A stretch of DNA of 29,645 nt from a virus. Numbering within the stretch: position 1 is the stretch's first letter; each line of letters opens with the position of its first letter. This document shows, piece after piece, positions 1-7,185 of this stretch. The position numbers and the translations under genes were made by a program. The DNA is taken from the IMG/VR virus record IMGVR_UViG_3300020198_001561, positions 1 to 29,645 of that record, one strand, 5' to 3'. Under the pieces are notes generated by a model. The model worked only from the letters and a program-made list of their open reading frames with translations. It was not told the DNA's origin and did no database searches.

Positions 1-204
1 GGTCGCTTGACCCGGGCCGGGCCGGGGAGGGGAGGGGGGTGGGGTAGGGGAGGGGGGGGAGGACTAGCCCTCCCACCCCTGATGGCTTTCCCAGGTTCCA
101 CCCCCTGGCGCCTGACCTGGTGGTAGGCGGTTGGGGTCCGCGAGCCCCGATCGTGAGGAGTTTTAAGGGCTTGTCAAGGGGGTGCGCGAGAAAACTTCAG
201 GTCG
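1..204. other. Left edge, no supported gene
   Basis: I see no convincing gene here. The segment lies downstream of the minus-strand gene that ends at 205. It holds an extremely G-rich plus-strand tract near its start, described separately. A short inverted pair (CCAGGT at 91-96 and ACCTGG at 115-120) has no T-run after it on either strand, so I do not call it a terminator. Open frames crossing this segment are rich in Arg, Gly and Pro and look like chance readings of GC-rich DNA. Confidence 0.6.
24..59 (+). other. Putative G-quadruplex-forming G-tract
   Basis: Six plus-strand runs of at least four G (24-27, 29-32, 34-39, 41-44, 47-50, 52-59) are separated by spacers of one or two bases. This is more than enough for a stable intramolecular G-quadruplex on the G-strand. 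A related GC-rich stretch (CCCGGGCCGGGCC) sits just before it at 11-23. The tract is outside any supported gene. Its role is unknown; an origin, terminus or transcription roadblock would all be guesses. Confidence 0.7.
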
Positions 205-519
205 TTAGGGGAAGCGTGCGAGGAAGGCTGCGAGGGGGCAGTCGGGCTTGTGGCCGTTCAACTCTGAGCCGAGGCAGACCTCGCAGGAGGCCATCTCGGC
301 GTCGTAGTTCCAGGACCACTCGACCTTGCGGAGGAGGGCGATGGCCTCGTCGAGGTCCCGCTTCTTGGCCTTGCCCTCCGCCAGGACAACCTCGGCGAGT
401 TCCTTGGAGCGGTTGTAGGGCTTCAGCCACGGGCCGTGGTTGTAGAAGCCACACCCGTAGTCCTCGTCGGCGGCGTGCATGGCCAGGACGGCCTTGGCCA
501 GGTCAATGGCTGCGGTCAT
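205..519 (-). CDS. Small Cys/His-motif phage protein, 104 aa
   Basis: The start is the ATG at 519, preceded on the minus strand by AAGGAGAG with good spacing; an upstream in-frame ATG at 579 lacks such a site. The protein begins MTAAIDLAKAV and has a helical N-terminal half. Its C-terminal segment is C79-x2-C82-x7-H90-x3-C94 followed by PLAAFL. This CxxC...HxPDCPLA pattern recurs in short uncharacterised phage proteins and suggests one bound zinc ion. The function is unknown. It is transcribed away from the structural genes, probably from a promoter candidate near 744-773, with a long GC-rich leader. The gene is well supported by its ribosome binding site and motif. Confidence 0.75.
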   Translation of the reverse strand: MTAAIDLAKAVLAMHAADEDYGCGFYNHGPWLKPYNRSKELAEVVLAEGKAKKRDLDEAIALLRKVEWSWNYDAEMASCEVCLGSELNGHKPDCPLAAFLARFP

Positions 520-586
520 GGCTCTCTCCTTGGTACGGGATCGGTACGGGAACGCCCGGCCGTGCCGGGTTAGCTGCAAACCCCCT

Positions 587-608
587 CCTTCCCCCTTGCG
601 GGGGAGGG
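587..608. repeat. GC-rich hairpin in the leader of the 205-519 gene
   Basis: A nine-pair stem (587-595 with 600-608, one G-T pair) closes a TTGC loop; its core is CCCCC/GGGGG. A second stem lies nearby at 640-646 with 657-663 (TCGCAGG/CCTGCGA, 10-base loop). Neither is followed by a T-run, so they are not classical terminators. Both would lie in the minus-strand leader upstream of the gene starting at 519. The sequence resembles the palindromic GC-rich intergenic repeats common in high-GC bacterial chromosomes. Apart from these hairpins, the promoter and the terminator, I see nothing else in 520-850. Confidence 0.5.
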
Positions 609-743
609 CGCCTCCGGGAGGGCGCAGCGGGGGAACCCCTCGCAGGCTTCGCGGCCCCTGCGACCCAGGCTCCTGGCTGAAAAAAAGCCCCTTTGTTTAC
701 CAGGCGGGGTCGTCCTGTCTGGACTTGACAGCCCAGGACAGCT

Positions 744-773
744 ATGGTAGGTTGCGTTCTCCAAGGTCGTCAA
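744..773 (-). promoter_or_regulatory. Possible sigma70-type promoter, minus strand
   Basis: Read on the minus strand, TTGACG (773-768) is followed after 18 bases by TACCAT (749-744), matching the TTGACA and TATAAT consensus at five and four of six positions. It lies just beyond the terminator of the upstream minus-strand gene and points at the gene starting at 519. The leader would be about 220 bases long. A plus-strand TTGACA at 725-730 also exists, but its best -10 partner is weak. This is a call from pattern alone. Confidence 0.3.
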
Positions 774-794
774 GCCCTGAGATCTTGGCAGGCT

Positions 795-850
795 GGAAAA
801 AAGCAGGTAGGGCTCCGGTAGGCCGCCGCCTGCCGGGGCCCTACTTGCTT
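795..850 (-). terminator. Rho-independent terminator after the 851-1120 gene
   Basis: Bases 801-823 pair with 828-850 to form a 23-position stem around a four-base loop (824-827). Three positions are non-Watson-Crick: A-C in minus-strand RNA, G-U in plus-strand RNA. The hairpin begins directly after the stop codon of the minus-strand gene (851-853). On the minus strand it ends in a run of six T (802-797), giving the classical hairpin plus U-tract. It should insulate the 851-1120 gene from the next minus-strand gene. Confidence 0.75.
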
Positions 851-1120
851 TCAGGCCCTCTTGACGAACTCGTCCCAAGCTCGGGACTGCTCCGTGTAGG
901 CCTGGGCCGCCCGACGCTCCCTTGCGGCCCTCTGGGGGTCGAAGGTCGGAGCGCAGGCGGGACAGATCAGCCTGGTGCCGGTCCGGGGCCCCTTGGTGGG
1001 CATGTCCACACCGGCCTCGAACAGCTTCCCCTGCCCGAAGATGTTGGTGCAGCGGTTCTCGTGCCGCGCACACTGCCCCCAGCACTGGCAGGTGCTGCCC
1101 AGGACCTCGACGCTGTTCAT
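851..1120 (-). CDS. Small Cys-rich putative zinc-binding protein, 89 aa
   Basis: The ATG at 1120 has a near-perfect minus-strand Shine-Dalgarno (AAGGAGGT) seven bases upstream. The N-terminal half carries C11-x-C13-x3-C17-x2-H20-x3-C24, and a second pair, C53-x2-C56, follows. Together these look like a small zinc-ribbon or treble-clef-like fold. The C-terminal 30 residues are a charged helix rich in Arg and Ala. Short proteins with a CWGxC...H..RC signature are found in many actinobacterial and proteobacterial phages with no assigned role. Binding of nucleic acid or protein is a reasonable inference only. The gene is monocistronic: its own terminator follows the stop directly, and a divergent promoter region lies upstream. 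Confidence 0.8.
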   Translation of the reverse strand: MNSVEVLGSTCQCWGQCARHENRCTNIFGQGKLFEAGVDMPTKGPRTGTRLICPACAPTFDPQRAARERRAAQAYTEQSRAWDEFVKRA

Positions 1121-1132
1121 GGTAGTACCTCC

Positions 1133-1162
1133 TTGACGTGGCTCAGGGCATTGGCGTATGTT
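1133..1162 (+). promoter_or_regulatory. Candidate promoter for the rightward structural operon
   Basis: TTGACG (1133-1138) and TATGTT (1157-1162) are separated by 18 bases and match consensus at five and four of six positions. The -35 hexamer and spacer have the same form as the minus-strand candidate at 744-773. Transcription would begin near 1169, about 40 bases before the first rightward gene at 1211. No comparably placed promoter is obvious further right, so this one may drive much of the late region. It also lies close upstream of the divergent gene starting at 1120. Confidence 0.4.
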
Positions 1163-1177
1163 CCATGCACCCCTGAG
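1142..1177. promoter_or_regulatory. Inverted repeat straddling the -10 region (possible operator)
   Basis: CTCAGGG (1142-1148) and CCCTGAG (1171-1177) form a perfect seven-base inverted repeat. The 22 bases between the arms contain the candidate -10 hexamer at 1157-1162. The placement, one arm in the promoter spacer and one just past the expected start site, is what an operator for a dimeric repressor or activator would look like. A chance repeat of this length is possible. Confidence 0.3.
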
Positions 1178-1210
1178 GGATAGTCTTCAGGAAAACTAAG
1201 GAGTTTGATC

Positions 1211-1510
1211 ATGGCTATGGCGATTGTGATTGTCAAGGACCCTCTCCCGCTGGATCTTGGGAGGCGTCGTGGCCCTTCTTCGTCCTCATGGGGTGCTCTG
1301 AGAGATTCTCTTTGGTCCCTTGAGCTTGGAGAGAGGGCGGATCTGACGGATGGGCCCTCCCACGAGCCTGACGGCCGCAAGAAGTTGACGGCCGCGGTGC
1401 GTTACGCCCAGAAGACGGACCCTCGGACGGGTCGCAGGTACTCCCTGCTGCGCGGGAAGGTGCCTGGGAGCTGGCACGTGCTGTGCCTGTCCTTCGATGC
1501 AGGGCGCTGA
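1211..1510 (+). CDS. Small basic phage protein of unknown function, 99 aa
   Basis: AAGGAG at 1198-1203 sits seven bases before the ATG at 1211, which I take as the start. The N-terminus (MAMAIVIVKDPLPLDL) is hydrophobic and beta-like. Residues 30-42 read as LRDSLWSLELGER, followed by a basic segment and a Gly/Arg-rich end. The pattern (short strand, L-x-x-LxxGE, Arg/Lys helix, GR-x-Y/F-S, aromatic strand) resembles small phage proteins with a possible DNA-binding C-terminal unit, but I do not recognise a family. It is the first gene of the rightward block and overlaps the next gene by 14 bases. Confidence 0.6.
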   Translation: MAMAIVIVKDPLPLDLGRRRGPSSSSWGALRDSLWSLELGERADLTDGPSHEPDGRKKLTAAVRYAQKTDPRTGRRYSLLRGKVPGSWHVLCLSFDAGR

Positions 1511-1850
1511 GCTCCACAGGAAGGCTACTTTGGGAGGCAGGAACGTCCTGGGACCTGCCGGGAACCCCTTTGTTGGCCGTCACTGGCAGGAAGCCATCGC
1601 CCTGCTCAGGCAGGAGAGCGGAATCCTGGTCAGGACCGAGCCCTGCGTGTCGCTGATGTCCGCTGTCGGCGACCTGCACGACAAGCTCACGCTGGCGCGG
1701 AGGTTGCTGATCAAGGCCTACCGCGAGATCGGTCATACCGAGGTCTGCGCCAGGGACATCGAGGAGGTGGGGTATCTTGGCGAGGAGCCGGTCTGCACCT
1801 GCCCCGCCAAGGCCCTGCTGGATGAGATCCACAACTTCTTCGAGGGCTAG
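1497..1850 (+). CDS. Hypothetical phage protein, up to 117 aa
   Basis: The longest form begins at the ATG at 1497, overlapping the preceding gene by 14 bases but without a visible ribosome binding site. An in-frame TTG at 1530, preceded by AGGAAGG at 1518-1524, is an equally good start and would give 106 residues. The body is mostly helical (HWQEAIALLRQ, then a leucine-rich helix DKLTLARRLLIKAY). Near the end is a CTCP pair within GEEPVCTCPAKALLDEI, which could take part in metal or disulfide chemistry. No family is recognised. It lies two bases upstream of the small terminase candidate. Confidence 0.6.
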   Translation: MQGAELHRKATLGGRNVLGPAGNPFVGRHWQEAIALLRQESGILVRTEPCVSLMSAVGDLHDKLTLARRLLIKAYREIGHTEVCARDIEEVGYLGEEPVCTCPAKALLDEIHNFFEG

Positions 1851-1852
1851 TC

Positions 1853-2449
1853 ATGGCTGACCACGACAGGGAGGACGACGGCTTCCCGGAGCGCATCAGG
1901 GACCAGCTTGCGAACTACCTCAGGAGCGGCCAGGAGAACCTGCTCCCGGACAAGCTGATCAAGCCGCAGGACGGGCTGACCGAGTCCACGGCGGACGTGT
2001 CCCTGATGCGCAAGGTGGCCATGTCGTTTTGCGACTTGACGCACACGGTCCCGGACCCCACGTCCAAGTCCGGCGTCCGCCCGGCCAGCACGCACGAGAG
2101 GCTCCAGCGCGCCGGCGTCTCGCCGGCCATGTACGCCCAGATGGTGCAGCACCCTGAGTTCCCCAGGATCCTCAACCGGACCAGCATCGAGTTCGTGGTC
2201 CTGCCCAGGCTCCCTCAGATCCAGGCCTCACTGGCAGGCAAGGCCGAGAAGGGTGATGATCGTGCAGCCCGAGTGCTCTTCGAGCTCTCGCGCCTCACGG
2301 AGTTGCCGACCATGGACGACATGCGCCGGGAGTATGCGACACTGGACGAAGACGGCTGGCGCAAGCGGATCCGCGAGGAGACCGAGGGCGCACTCAAGTT
2401 GCTCGACGAGATGGAGGGCAAGGTGGCCATGAACGAAACCACGACGTGA
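1853..2449 (+). CDS. terS: Putative terminase small subunit, 198 aa
   Basis: The ATG at 1853 follows GAGGG (1842-1846) with six-base spacing. Residues 82-105 form a helix-turn-helix-like unit (ERLQRAGVSPAMYAQMVQHPEF). They are followed by a long helix containing PRLPQIQASLAGKAEKGDDRAARVLFELSRL. This layout, a resting-on-DNA HTH with PEF and then an A-x-KGD-x-AA helix, is what phBC6A51-type small terminases look like. Small terminases recognise the packaging site and load the large subunit. The position just upstream of the large terminase, with only one small ORF between, supports the call. The N-terminal 50 residues are polar and may be flexible. A different DNA-binding role cannot be excluded. 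Confidence 0.6.
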   Translation: MADHDREDDGFPERIRDQLANYLRSGQENLLPDKLIKPQDGLTESTADVSLMRKVAMSFCDLTHTVPDPTSKSGVRPASTHERLQRAGVSPAMYAQMVQHPEFPRILNRTSIEFVVLPRLPQIQASLAGKAEKGDDRAARVLFELSRLTELPTMDDMRREYATLDEDGWRKRIREETEGALKLLDEMEGKVAMNETTT

Positions 2450-2625
2450 TCTGGTTCATCATCGGCTGGGACGCGAACGGCAGCGAGGTCGTGGAAGAGC
2501 TCGACGCCAAGTTCCCAGCCCCTGATGATCTCCCGATCATCGCCATGTTCATCGACGAGCAGGATATCGTGCCGGAGTGGCTCACGCGCAGGCTGTACCC
2601 GCCGGCGGAGCTAGGAGACAGCTGA
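2446..2625 (+). CDS. Small acidic hypothetical protein, 59 aa
   Basis: A GTG at 2446 overlaps the preceding stop in a four-base GTGA junction. The frame runs to a TGA at 2623-2625 that abuts the large terminase ATG at 2626. The product (VIWFIIGWDANGSEVVEEL, then acidic and Trp-rich to the end) has sensible composition for a soluble protein. It fills the gap between the two terminase genes exactly. There is no strong Shine-Dalgarno, so translation would rely on coupling. I recognise no family. Confidence 0.5.
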   Translation: MIWFIIGWDANGSEVVEELDAKFPAPDDLPIIAMFIDEQDIVPEWLTRRLYPPAELGDS

Positions 2626-4281
2626 ATGCTGACTCAGGCCCAGGTGGATGTCCTCATCCGGGCCGCGGCTCGCCGGCGCTCCGTCGAGGAGCGTCTCTCA
2701 GCGTCGTGGCTGGCCGTCAAGTACAGGCAGTACCTCGCTGGTGGGTGGACGCGCTCAGACGGCGTGGTCGCCAAGCCGCACGCAAAAGCTGCTGAGTTCC
2801 ATGAGGCCTGCAAGGATCCACTGCACCACACGTTTGTGATTGGCGGTGGGCGCCGCAGCAGCAAGACGTTCTCGGCCATGAGCGAGTTCTGCTCCTGGGT
2901 GCGCTACTACAGGCCCTGGGACATGACGCCCACGTGCCCCAAGGGCCCTGCGCGTCGCTGGCTGATCGTGGCTCCCAACTACAGCACCGCAGTTCCCGAC
3001 GTGATCGAGCCCTACCTGGACATCAGGCTGGGCGACCTCATCACGGACCGCGTCAGGAACCAGCAGAAGGCCTTGGTGACAGCCGTCCTCAAGGACGGGT
3101 CGATCATTCGCATCAACACCTTCGAGCAGTACCTGAAGATCGGGCGTGAGCAGACCTCCGTCTTCCAGTCAGGTCACTTCGACGGCGTGCTGCTCGACGA
3201 GGTGCCGCCGCGCGATGTCTGGATCGGCGTCAAGCGCGGCCTGGTCACGGGCAGGAGTCGCGGCTGGGGCAAGGCCATCATCGCGGCGACTCCCGACAAG
3301 GCCGAGTTCGGCTGGCTCTACGACGAGCTCTACTCCCGGGCCCACAACAAGGGCGGGCCGGACCGCGGCGTGTACGCCACGGAGTTTTCGATCTACGACA
3401 ACCCCGCCAACACGGACGAGGCCATCGAGTCCCTGGCCTCAGGCCTCTCCGACGAGGAGCGCGAGGCCGTGATCTACGGCCGGTTCCGGCACGTGACCGG
3501 GCGCGTCTACAAGACCTTCAACGAGGCGGTTCACGTGGCCCATTGGGACCCGCTCGTGGACGTGGATGGCTACGCGACCACCTGGCCGATCGTGATGGTC
3601 GTCGACCCAGCCTCCCGCAGGCCCTGGTACATGGCCTGGTTCGCCATGGACCCCAGCGGTGGCTACCACGCCGTCCGGGAGTGGCCCACGGACGACTTCG
3701 AGCGCATGCGCAACTGCGCCCTGGGCTGGGCCGACTACGCCAGGATCATCCAGGAGGTCGAGTCCACCATCCCCTGCAAGGGCAGGGATGGCATCGAGCG
3801 CACGGGCAGGGACCGCGTCCTCTGGAGGCGCATGGACCCGAACTACGGTCCGACGCCGTCCTCGGAGCAGGCCGGCAAGGTCATGGCCGAGATGCTTGAG
3901 GAGTGGGGCTACTACTTCGACACGGACATTATTGACAACATTCCCACAGGGCACATTGAGGTAAAGAAGTACCTGGCGCTGCCCAATGCCGGAATGCCGG
4001 TCTCAGATCTCAATATGCCAAAGTTCCTGATTCACGCCTCGGAAGCGCATCCCATGAGGAACTTGCGCTGGGGCATGAGCCACTACATTCACGACGAGCA
4101 CAGGGACGGCCAGAAGAGTCCCAAGGAAACACCACTTGACATCGGCAAGGACCAGGCCGATGTTGTCAGGTACCTCGTCATGAAGGAGGCCTGGTTCGTG
4201 AACTGGCTGGCCCGCAACGAGTCCTATTCCAAGATGCGTCTGGCGCGGCAGAAGCGCTTTGCCAGGAGTCGCCTTCAGTGA
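2626..4281 (+). CDS. terL: Terminase large subunit, 551 aa
   Basis: This is the ATPase/nuclease motor that cuts concatemeric DNA and pumps it through the portal. AGGAG (2613-2617) lies eight bases before the ATG. The Walker A motif is GGGRRSSKT (residues 73-81), Walker B is GVLLDE (187-192), and the coupling motif is AATPD (220-224). The segment YGRFRHVTGRVYKTF (284-298) joins the two domains, as is typical. The RNase H-like nuclease has candidate acidic residues D327 (VMVVDPAS), D404 (RRMDP) and D512 (KDQADVVRYL). The length is normal for the family. It overlaps the portal gene by four bases (GTGA). I cannot assign the packaging type (cos, headful or terminal repeat) from the sequence alone. 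Confidence 0.93.
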   Translation: MLTQAQVDVLIRAAARRRSVEERLSASWLAVKYRQYLAGGWTRSDGVVAKPHAKAAEFHEACKDPLHHTFVIGGGRRSSKTFSAMSEFCSWVRYYRPWDMTPTCPKGPARRWLIVAPNYSTAVPDVIEPYLDIRLGDLITDRVRNQQKALVTAVLKDGSIIRINTFEQYLKIGREQTSVFQSGHFDGVLLDEVPPRDVWIGVKRGLVTGRSRGWGKAIIAATPDKAEFGWLYDELYSRAHNKGGPDRGVYATEFSIYDNPANTDEAIESLASGLSDEEREAVIYGRFRHVTGRVYKTFNEAVHVAHWDPLVDVDGYATTWPIVMVVDPASRRPWYMAWFAMDPSGGYHAVREWPTDDFERMRNCALGWADYARIIQEVESTIPCKGRDGIERTGRDRVLWRRMDPNYGPTPSSEQAGKVMAEMLEEWGYYFDTDIIDNIPTGHIEVKKYLALPNAGMPVSDLNMPKFLIHASEAHPMRNLRWGMSHYIHDEHRDGQKSPKETPLDIGKDQADVVRYLVMKEAWFVNWLARNESYSKMRLARQKRFARSRLQ

Positions 4282-6584
4282 CAAAGGCCAACGCCTACAT
4301 CGAGAACAGCGACCGGGTTGATGACTCCAAGAAGCTGCTCGATGCGCGCGTCCAGCGGCTCCTGACCTGCGTCGAGAGAGACGCGACGGACATCCAGCCC
4401 TGGGTCGAGAAGCAGGCCTTCTACCGCTGGGTGCGTCACGGCGCCGGCGATCCCGGGCGTCGCGGTGTCGCAAACCCATGGGTCGGCGCCAGCGACCTGT
4501 TCATGCCGCTGCCCGAGGTCTACTGCAACCAGGTCATGGCGCCCTACATGAACCTGCTGCACGGTGGCCCGCGCCACGTGCGCATGGTGCCGGCGAACGC
4601 CGAGGGCTGGCGGAACAGGGCTGCTGCCGAGCTGGTCATGGAGTCCTGGGCGCGTGGCGGTGGCAAGCACCACCAGCGCGACCTGCGCCGACAGACGGCG
4701 TACATGATCCACAACCTGACCCAGACGGGCCGGGGCGTTCTGCACGTGCGCTACGCCTACGAGACGCGGGTCGAGTCCCATCGCCTCATGCGCGACAGGC
4801 TGCCAGGCATCCTGGGCAAGCTGGTCATCGTCCCGGACATCACGGAGCAGCAGCGCCAGCTCATGCAGAGCGCGGTCCAGGCCATCAACAGCCCCGATGT
4901 ATTGGCCTTCTTCGGGTCGCAGGAACCAGTCCAGCCCCTGAGCAAGGCCCTGTTCAAGCAGTACTACGACAGGATCAAGCGCGCCGTGATCCAGCTCTAC
5001 GAGCTGGACTACGAGGACGAGATCGACACGGTCGCCTGCAAGGACCTGATGGACTACTTCGCCGCCGGCACGCCGGAGAAGGAAGTGGTCGTTCGCATGC
5101 GCGCCGTCACGCAGGACGGCCCGCGCCTTGAGAACGTGAACCTCGAAGACCTCGTCGTGCCCGTGGGCGCCAAGACGGACTTCTCCATGCTGGAGCGCCT
5201 GTGCCACAAGATCCACATGACGCGCAGCCAGGCTGCGTCGATGGCGGACGAAGACGACTGGACGAACGCCGACGAGGCCCTGGAGTCTGCGTCACTGGAT
5301 GACGGCCTCCAGCCCAACGGCCTCCAGCCCAGCAACCCGCTGCGTGTCGAGCAGCTTGAGCGCACGCTGAGCCGCCAGAATGCTGCGACGGGCGAAGAGG
5401 AAGACCACGTCACGTTCCTCAAGATCTGGTCCTACGAGCCCATCGAGGGCGTGGAGGACGAGGACTCCTGGAAGAAGCCTGGCCCCAGGCAGCTGTGCTG
5501 CACGATCGTCGAGCCCAACAGCAGGAAGGCCGTCTACAGCGCTGTGGTCGAGGGCGAGCTGCCCTACTACTGCCTGACGCTGGAGGCGAACTCCGACGAC
5601 TTCTTCGACAGCCAGGGCATCGCGGAGAAGCTGCGCGACGTGACGGCGCACGTCAACGCGCTCTACCGCGGCTACGAGAACGCGGTCACGCTGGTGACGT
5701 TCCCGACGTACCAGGCCAAGCGCTCGGCCTACACGGACATCGAGGGCTTCGAGATTGCCCCGGGCGACGTGGTTCCTGTCGCCAACCCCGGCGACATCCA
5801 GCAGTTCCCGATGAACGTGAACCTCTTCCCGCTCGACAAGCTGCTGTCCAACCTCATGCAGTGGCCCGAGCGCCTCATCGGTGGCATCGATCACCAGCTG
5901 GGCGGAGAGGAGCCGCGCGAGCGCCCACGCACGGCGACCGAGATCAGCAAGATGGACAGCGCCAGGCAGCGCATCTTGGGTGTGCGGGCCCTGGTGTTCC
6001 TGGACGACTACGCCAAGGCGCTCCAGGGCGTCTACCGCATGCTCCTGCGCTACGGCCCGGACAGGCTGTTCATCCACGCAGAGGGCTCGGTGCCGACGCG
6101 CGTCTCGATGGCGCAGCTGCGCGGTGACTTCACGGTGCGCCCGATGGCCGCTGTGGGAGACCTCGACCCGCAGATGCGCTACCAGCGCGCCATGGCCAGG
6201 CTCCAGATGCTGATGCAGAGCAAGCAGATGATCGACGGCGACCTGACGCGCAAGGCCGACGTCATGCAGGCGCTGGTCGACGTGTTCGACGCCGACGATC
6301 CCATGGCGACGCAGGCCCTGCTGCCCATGCGCAGCCCTGAGGAGCAGCAGTCGCTCATGAAGATCCAGCAGCAGGAGGCCCTGCGCCTCCAGGGCCTGCG
6401 CGAGACGGCCGACGCTCTGGACGCCAACGTGGAGATCAACAACCCGCAGGTCCTGCTGGCCCTGTTGCGCGAGCTGAAGTCGATCTCGCCCTTTGGGGAC
6501 TTCCAGCGCCTGCGCCTGGTGGCCGACGAGGCCAAGAACAGGGCGATGGGCACCATGGCAGCGCTCAACGGAGGGCCGCGGTGA
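4278..6584 (+). CDS. Portal protein, 768 aa (large P22-size class)
   Basis: The portal is the dodecameric ring at the special vertex through which DNA is packaged and ejected. The GTG at 4278 overlaps the terminase stop by four bases, suggesting coupled translation. Residues 67-81 (PWVGASDLFMPLPEV) match the W-x-GAS-x-L-x-x-P-x-P signature of large portals. EDLVVPVGAKTDF (290-302) is the second typical segment, and RPRTATEIS (about 548-556) precedes the long helical crown or barrel region. The C-terminal 200 residues are Gln/Met/Leu-rich helices, resembling the extended barrel of P22-type portals. The length is close to P22 gp1 and longer than the usual 400-550 residues of many siphovirus portals. 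Confidence 0.9.
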   Translation: MTKANAYIENSDRVDDSKKLLDARVQRLLTCVERDATDIQPWVEKQAFYRWVRHGAGDPGRRGVANPWVGASDLFMPLPEVYCNQVMAPYMNLLHGGPRHVRMVPANAEGWRNRAAAELVMESWARGGGKHHQRDLRRQTAYMIHNLTQTGRGVLHVRYAYETRVESHRLMRDRLPGILGKLVIVPDITEQQRQLMQSAVQAINSPDVLAFFGSQEPVQPLSKALFKQYYDRIKRAVIQLYELDYEDEIDTVACKDLMDYFAAGTPEKEVVVRMRAVTQDGPRLENVNLEDLVVPVGAKTDFSMLERLCHKIHMTRSQAASMADEDDWTNADEALESASLDDGLQPNGLQPSNPLRVEQLERTLSRQNAATGEEEDHVTFLKIWSYEPIEGVEDEDSWKKPGPRQLCCTIVEPNSRKAVYSAVVEGELPYYCLTLEANSDDFFDSQGIAEKLRDVTAHVNALYRGYENAVTLVTFPTYQAKRSAYTDIEGFEIAPGDVVPVANPGDIQQFPMNVNLFPLDKLLSNLMQWPERLIGGIDHQLGGEEPRERPRTATEISKMDSARQRILGVRALVFLDDYAKALQGVYRMLLRYGPDRLFIHAEGSVPTRVSMAQLRGDFTVRPMAAVGDLDPQMRYQRAMARLQMLMQSKQMIDGDLTRKADVMQALVDVFDADDPMATQALLPMRSPEEQQSLMKIQQQEALRLQGLRETADALDANVEINNPQVLLALLRELKSISPFGDFQRLRLVADEAKNRAMGTMAALNGGPR

Positions 6585-7174
6585 TGCTTTCCTGGCTGAT
6601 CGAGTTCCTCGGTGGCTGGACAGCGCAGGAGAGGGAGGAGCTGGAGAGGGCCAAGGTCGAGCTCGTCAACGACAACGCGGCTCTCCGGGTGGCCGTCAAG
6701 CTGGCGCGCGAAGACGGCGCGTTGGCCAAGGCAGATGTCGAGGCTCTGGAGCTCAAGGTCGCAAGTCTACAGAGCGAGATAGACGCTAACGACGTAGCGT
6801 CGTTAGAAAGGTCTCTGACAAGCTACACGCGCAACGTAGGTGAGTCGGAGGTCGACTTCCTTCGTCGCCGAGCCGTCGACCTGGACGCTCTCCGAGGCAA
6901 CCGCGGCATCCAGGCCCTGCTTTGCGTGCTTATGGACGCAGAGGACAGGGCATTTGATGAGTGGCGCGACTGCCAGGGTGGTCCCGAGGCCGCCGAGCTC
7001 CTCCGCCAGCGGGCCAAGGCCATGCACGAGGCCAGGCGCCTCATTGTCACGTCAGTCAATCAGCTCAAGCTGGAGAAGCAGGCGCAGGAGCGCTCTGTTG
7101 CTCAGGAGCAGGGTGATTGGGACAGGTTCAGAAAACTGCGCGAGGCTGTTGACACAGCAGGAAGCGCATCATAA
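6584..7174 (+). CDS. Coiled-coil head-region protein, unknown function, 196 aa
   Basis: The ATG at 6584, sharing one base with the portal stop, is eight bases from GGAGGG (6570-6575); a GTG at 6581 is an alternative start. The N-terminus (MLSWLIEFLGGWT) is hydrophobic. It is followed by a heptad-rich region of about 55 residues (REELERAKVELVNDN onward) that should form a coiled coil. The second half is helical and charged. It sits between portal and scaffold, where minor head or prohead core proteins are common, but no protease motif is visible. Codon use near 6760-6860 is less GC-biased than in the flanks and contains overlapping hairpins. The function is unassigned. Confidence 0.7.
   Translation: MLSWLIEFLGGWTAQEREELERAKVELVNDNAALRVAVKLAREDGALAKADVEALELKVASLQSEIDANDVASLERSLTSYTRNVGESEVDFLRRRAVDLDALRGNRGIQALLCVLMDAEDRAFDEWRDCQGGPEAAELLRQRAKAMHEARRLIVTSVNQLKLEKQAQERSVAQEQGDWDRFRKLREAVDTAGSAS
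6782..6806. repeat. Two overlapping, mutually exclusive hairpins
   Basis: GACGCTA (6782-6788) can pair with TAGCGTC (6795-6801) around a six-base loop. Alternatively, CTAACGAC (6786-6793) can pair with GTCGTTAG (6799-6806) around a five-base loop. The two stems share bases and cannot form together. They lie inside the 6584-7174 coding region in a locally AT-richer stretch. There is no T-run after either. This could be chance, a scar of an insertion, or an RNA switch. Confidence 0.5.
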
Positions 7175-7185
7175 AAGGAGCCCTC

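Noticed and set aside
120-680. 186-codon plus-strand open frame
   Set aside because: Arg/Pro/Gly-rich composition, no ribosome site, and it is antisense to the well-supported minus-strand gene at 205-519.
725-753. Plus-strand TTGACA promoter
   Set aside because: The -10 partner at 17-base spacing (TAGGTT) matches only three of six positions, and it would transcribe antisense into the 851-1120 gene.
4275-5216. Long minus-strand frame opposite the portal gene
   Set aside because: GC-rich DNA leaves the antisense frame open; composition is unnatural (repeated Val/Leu/Asp/His/Arg) and the sense frame is a clear portal.
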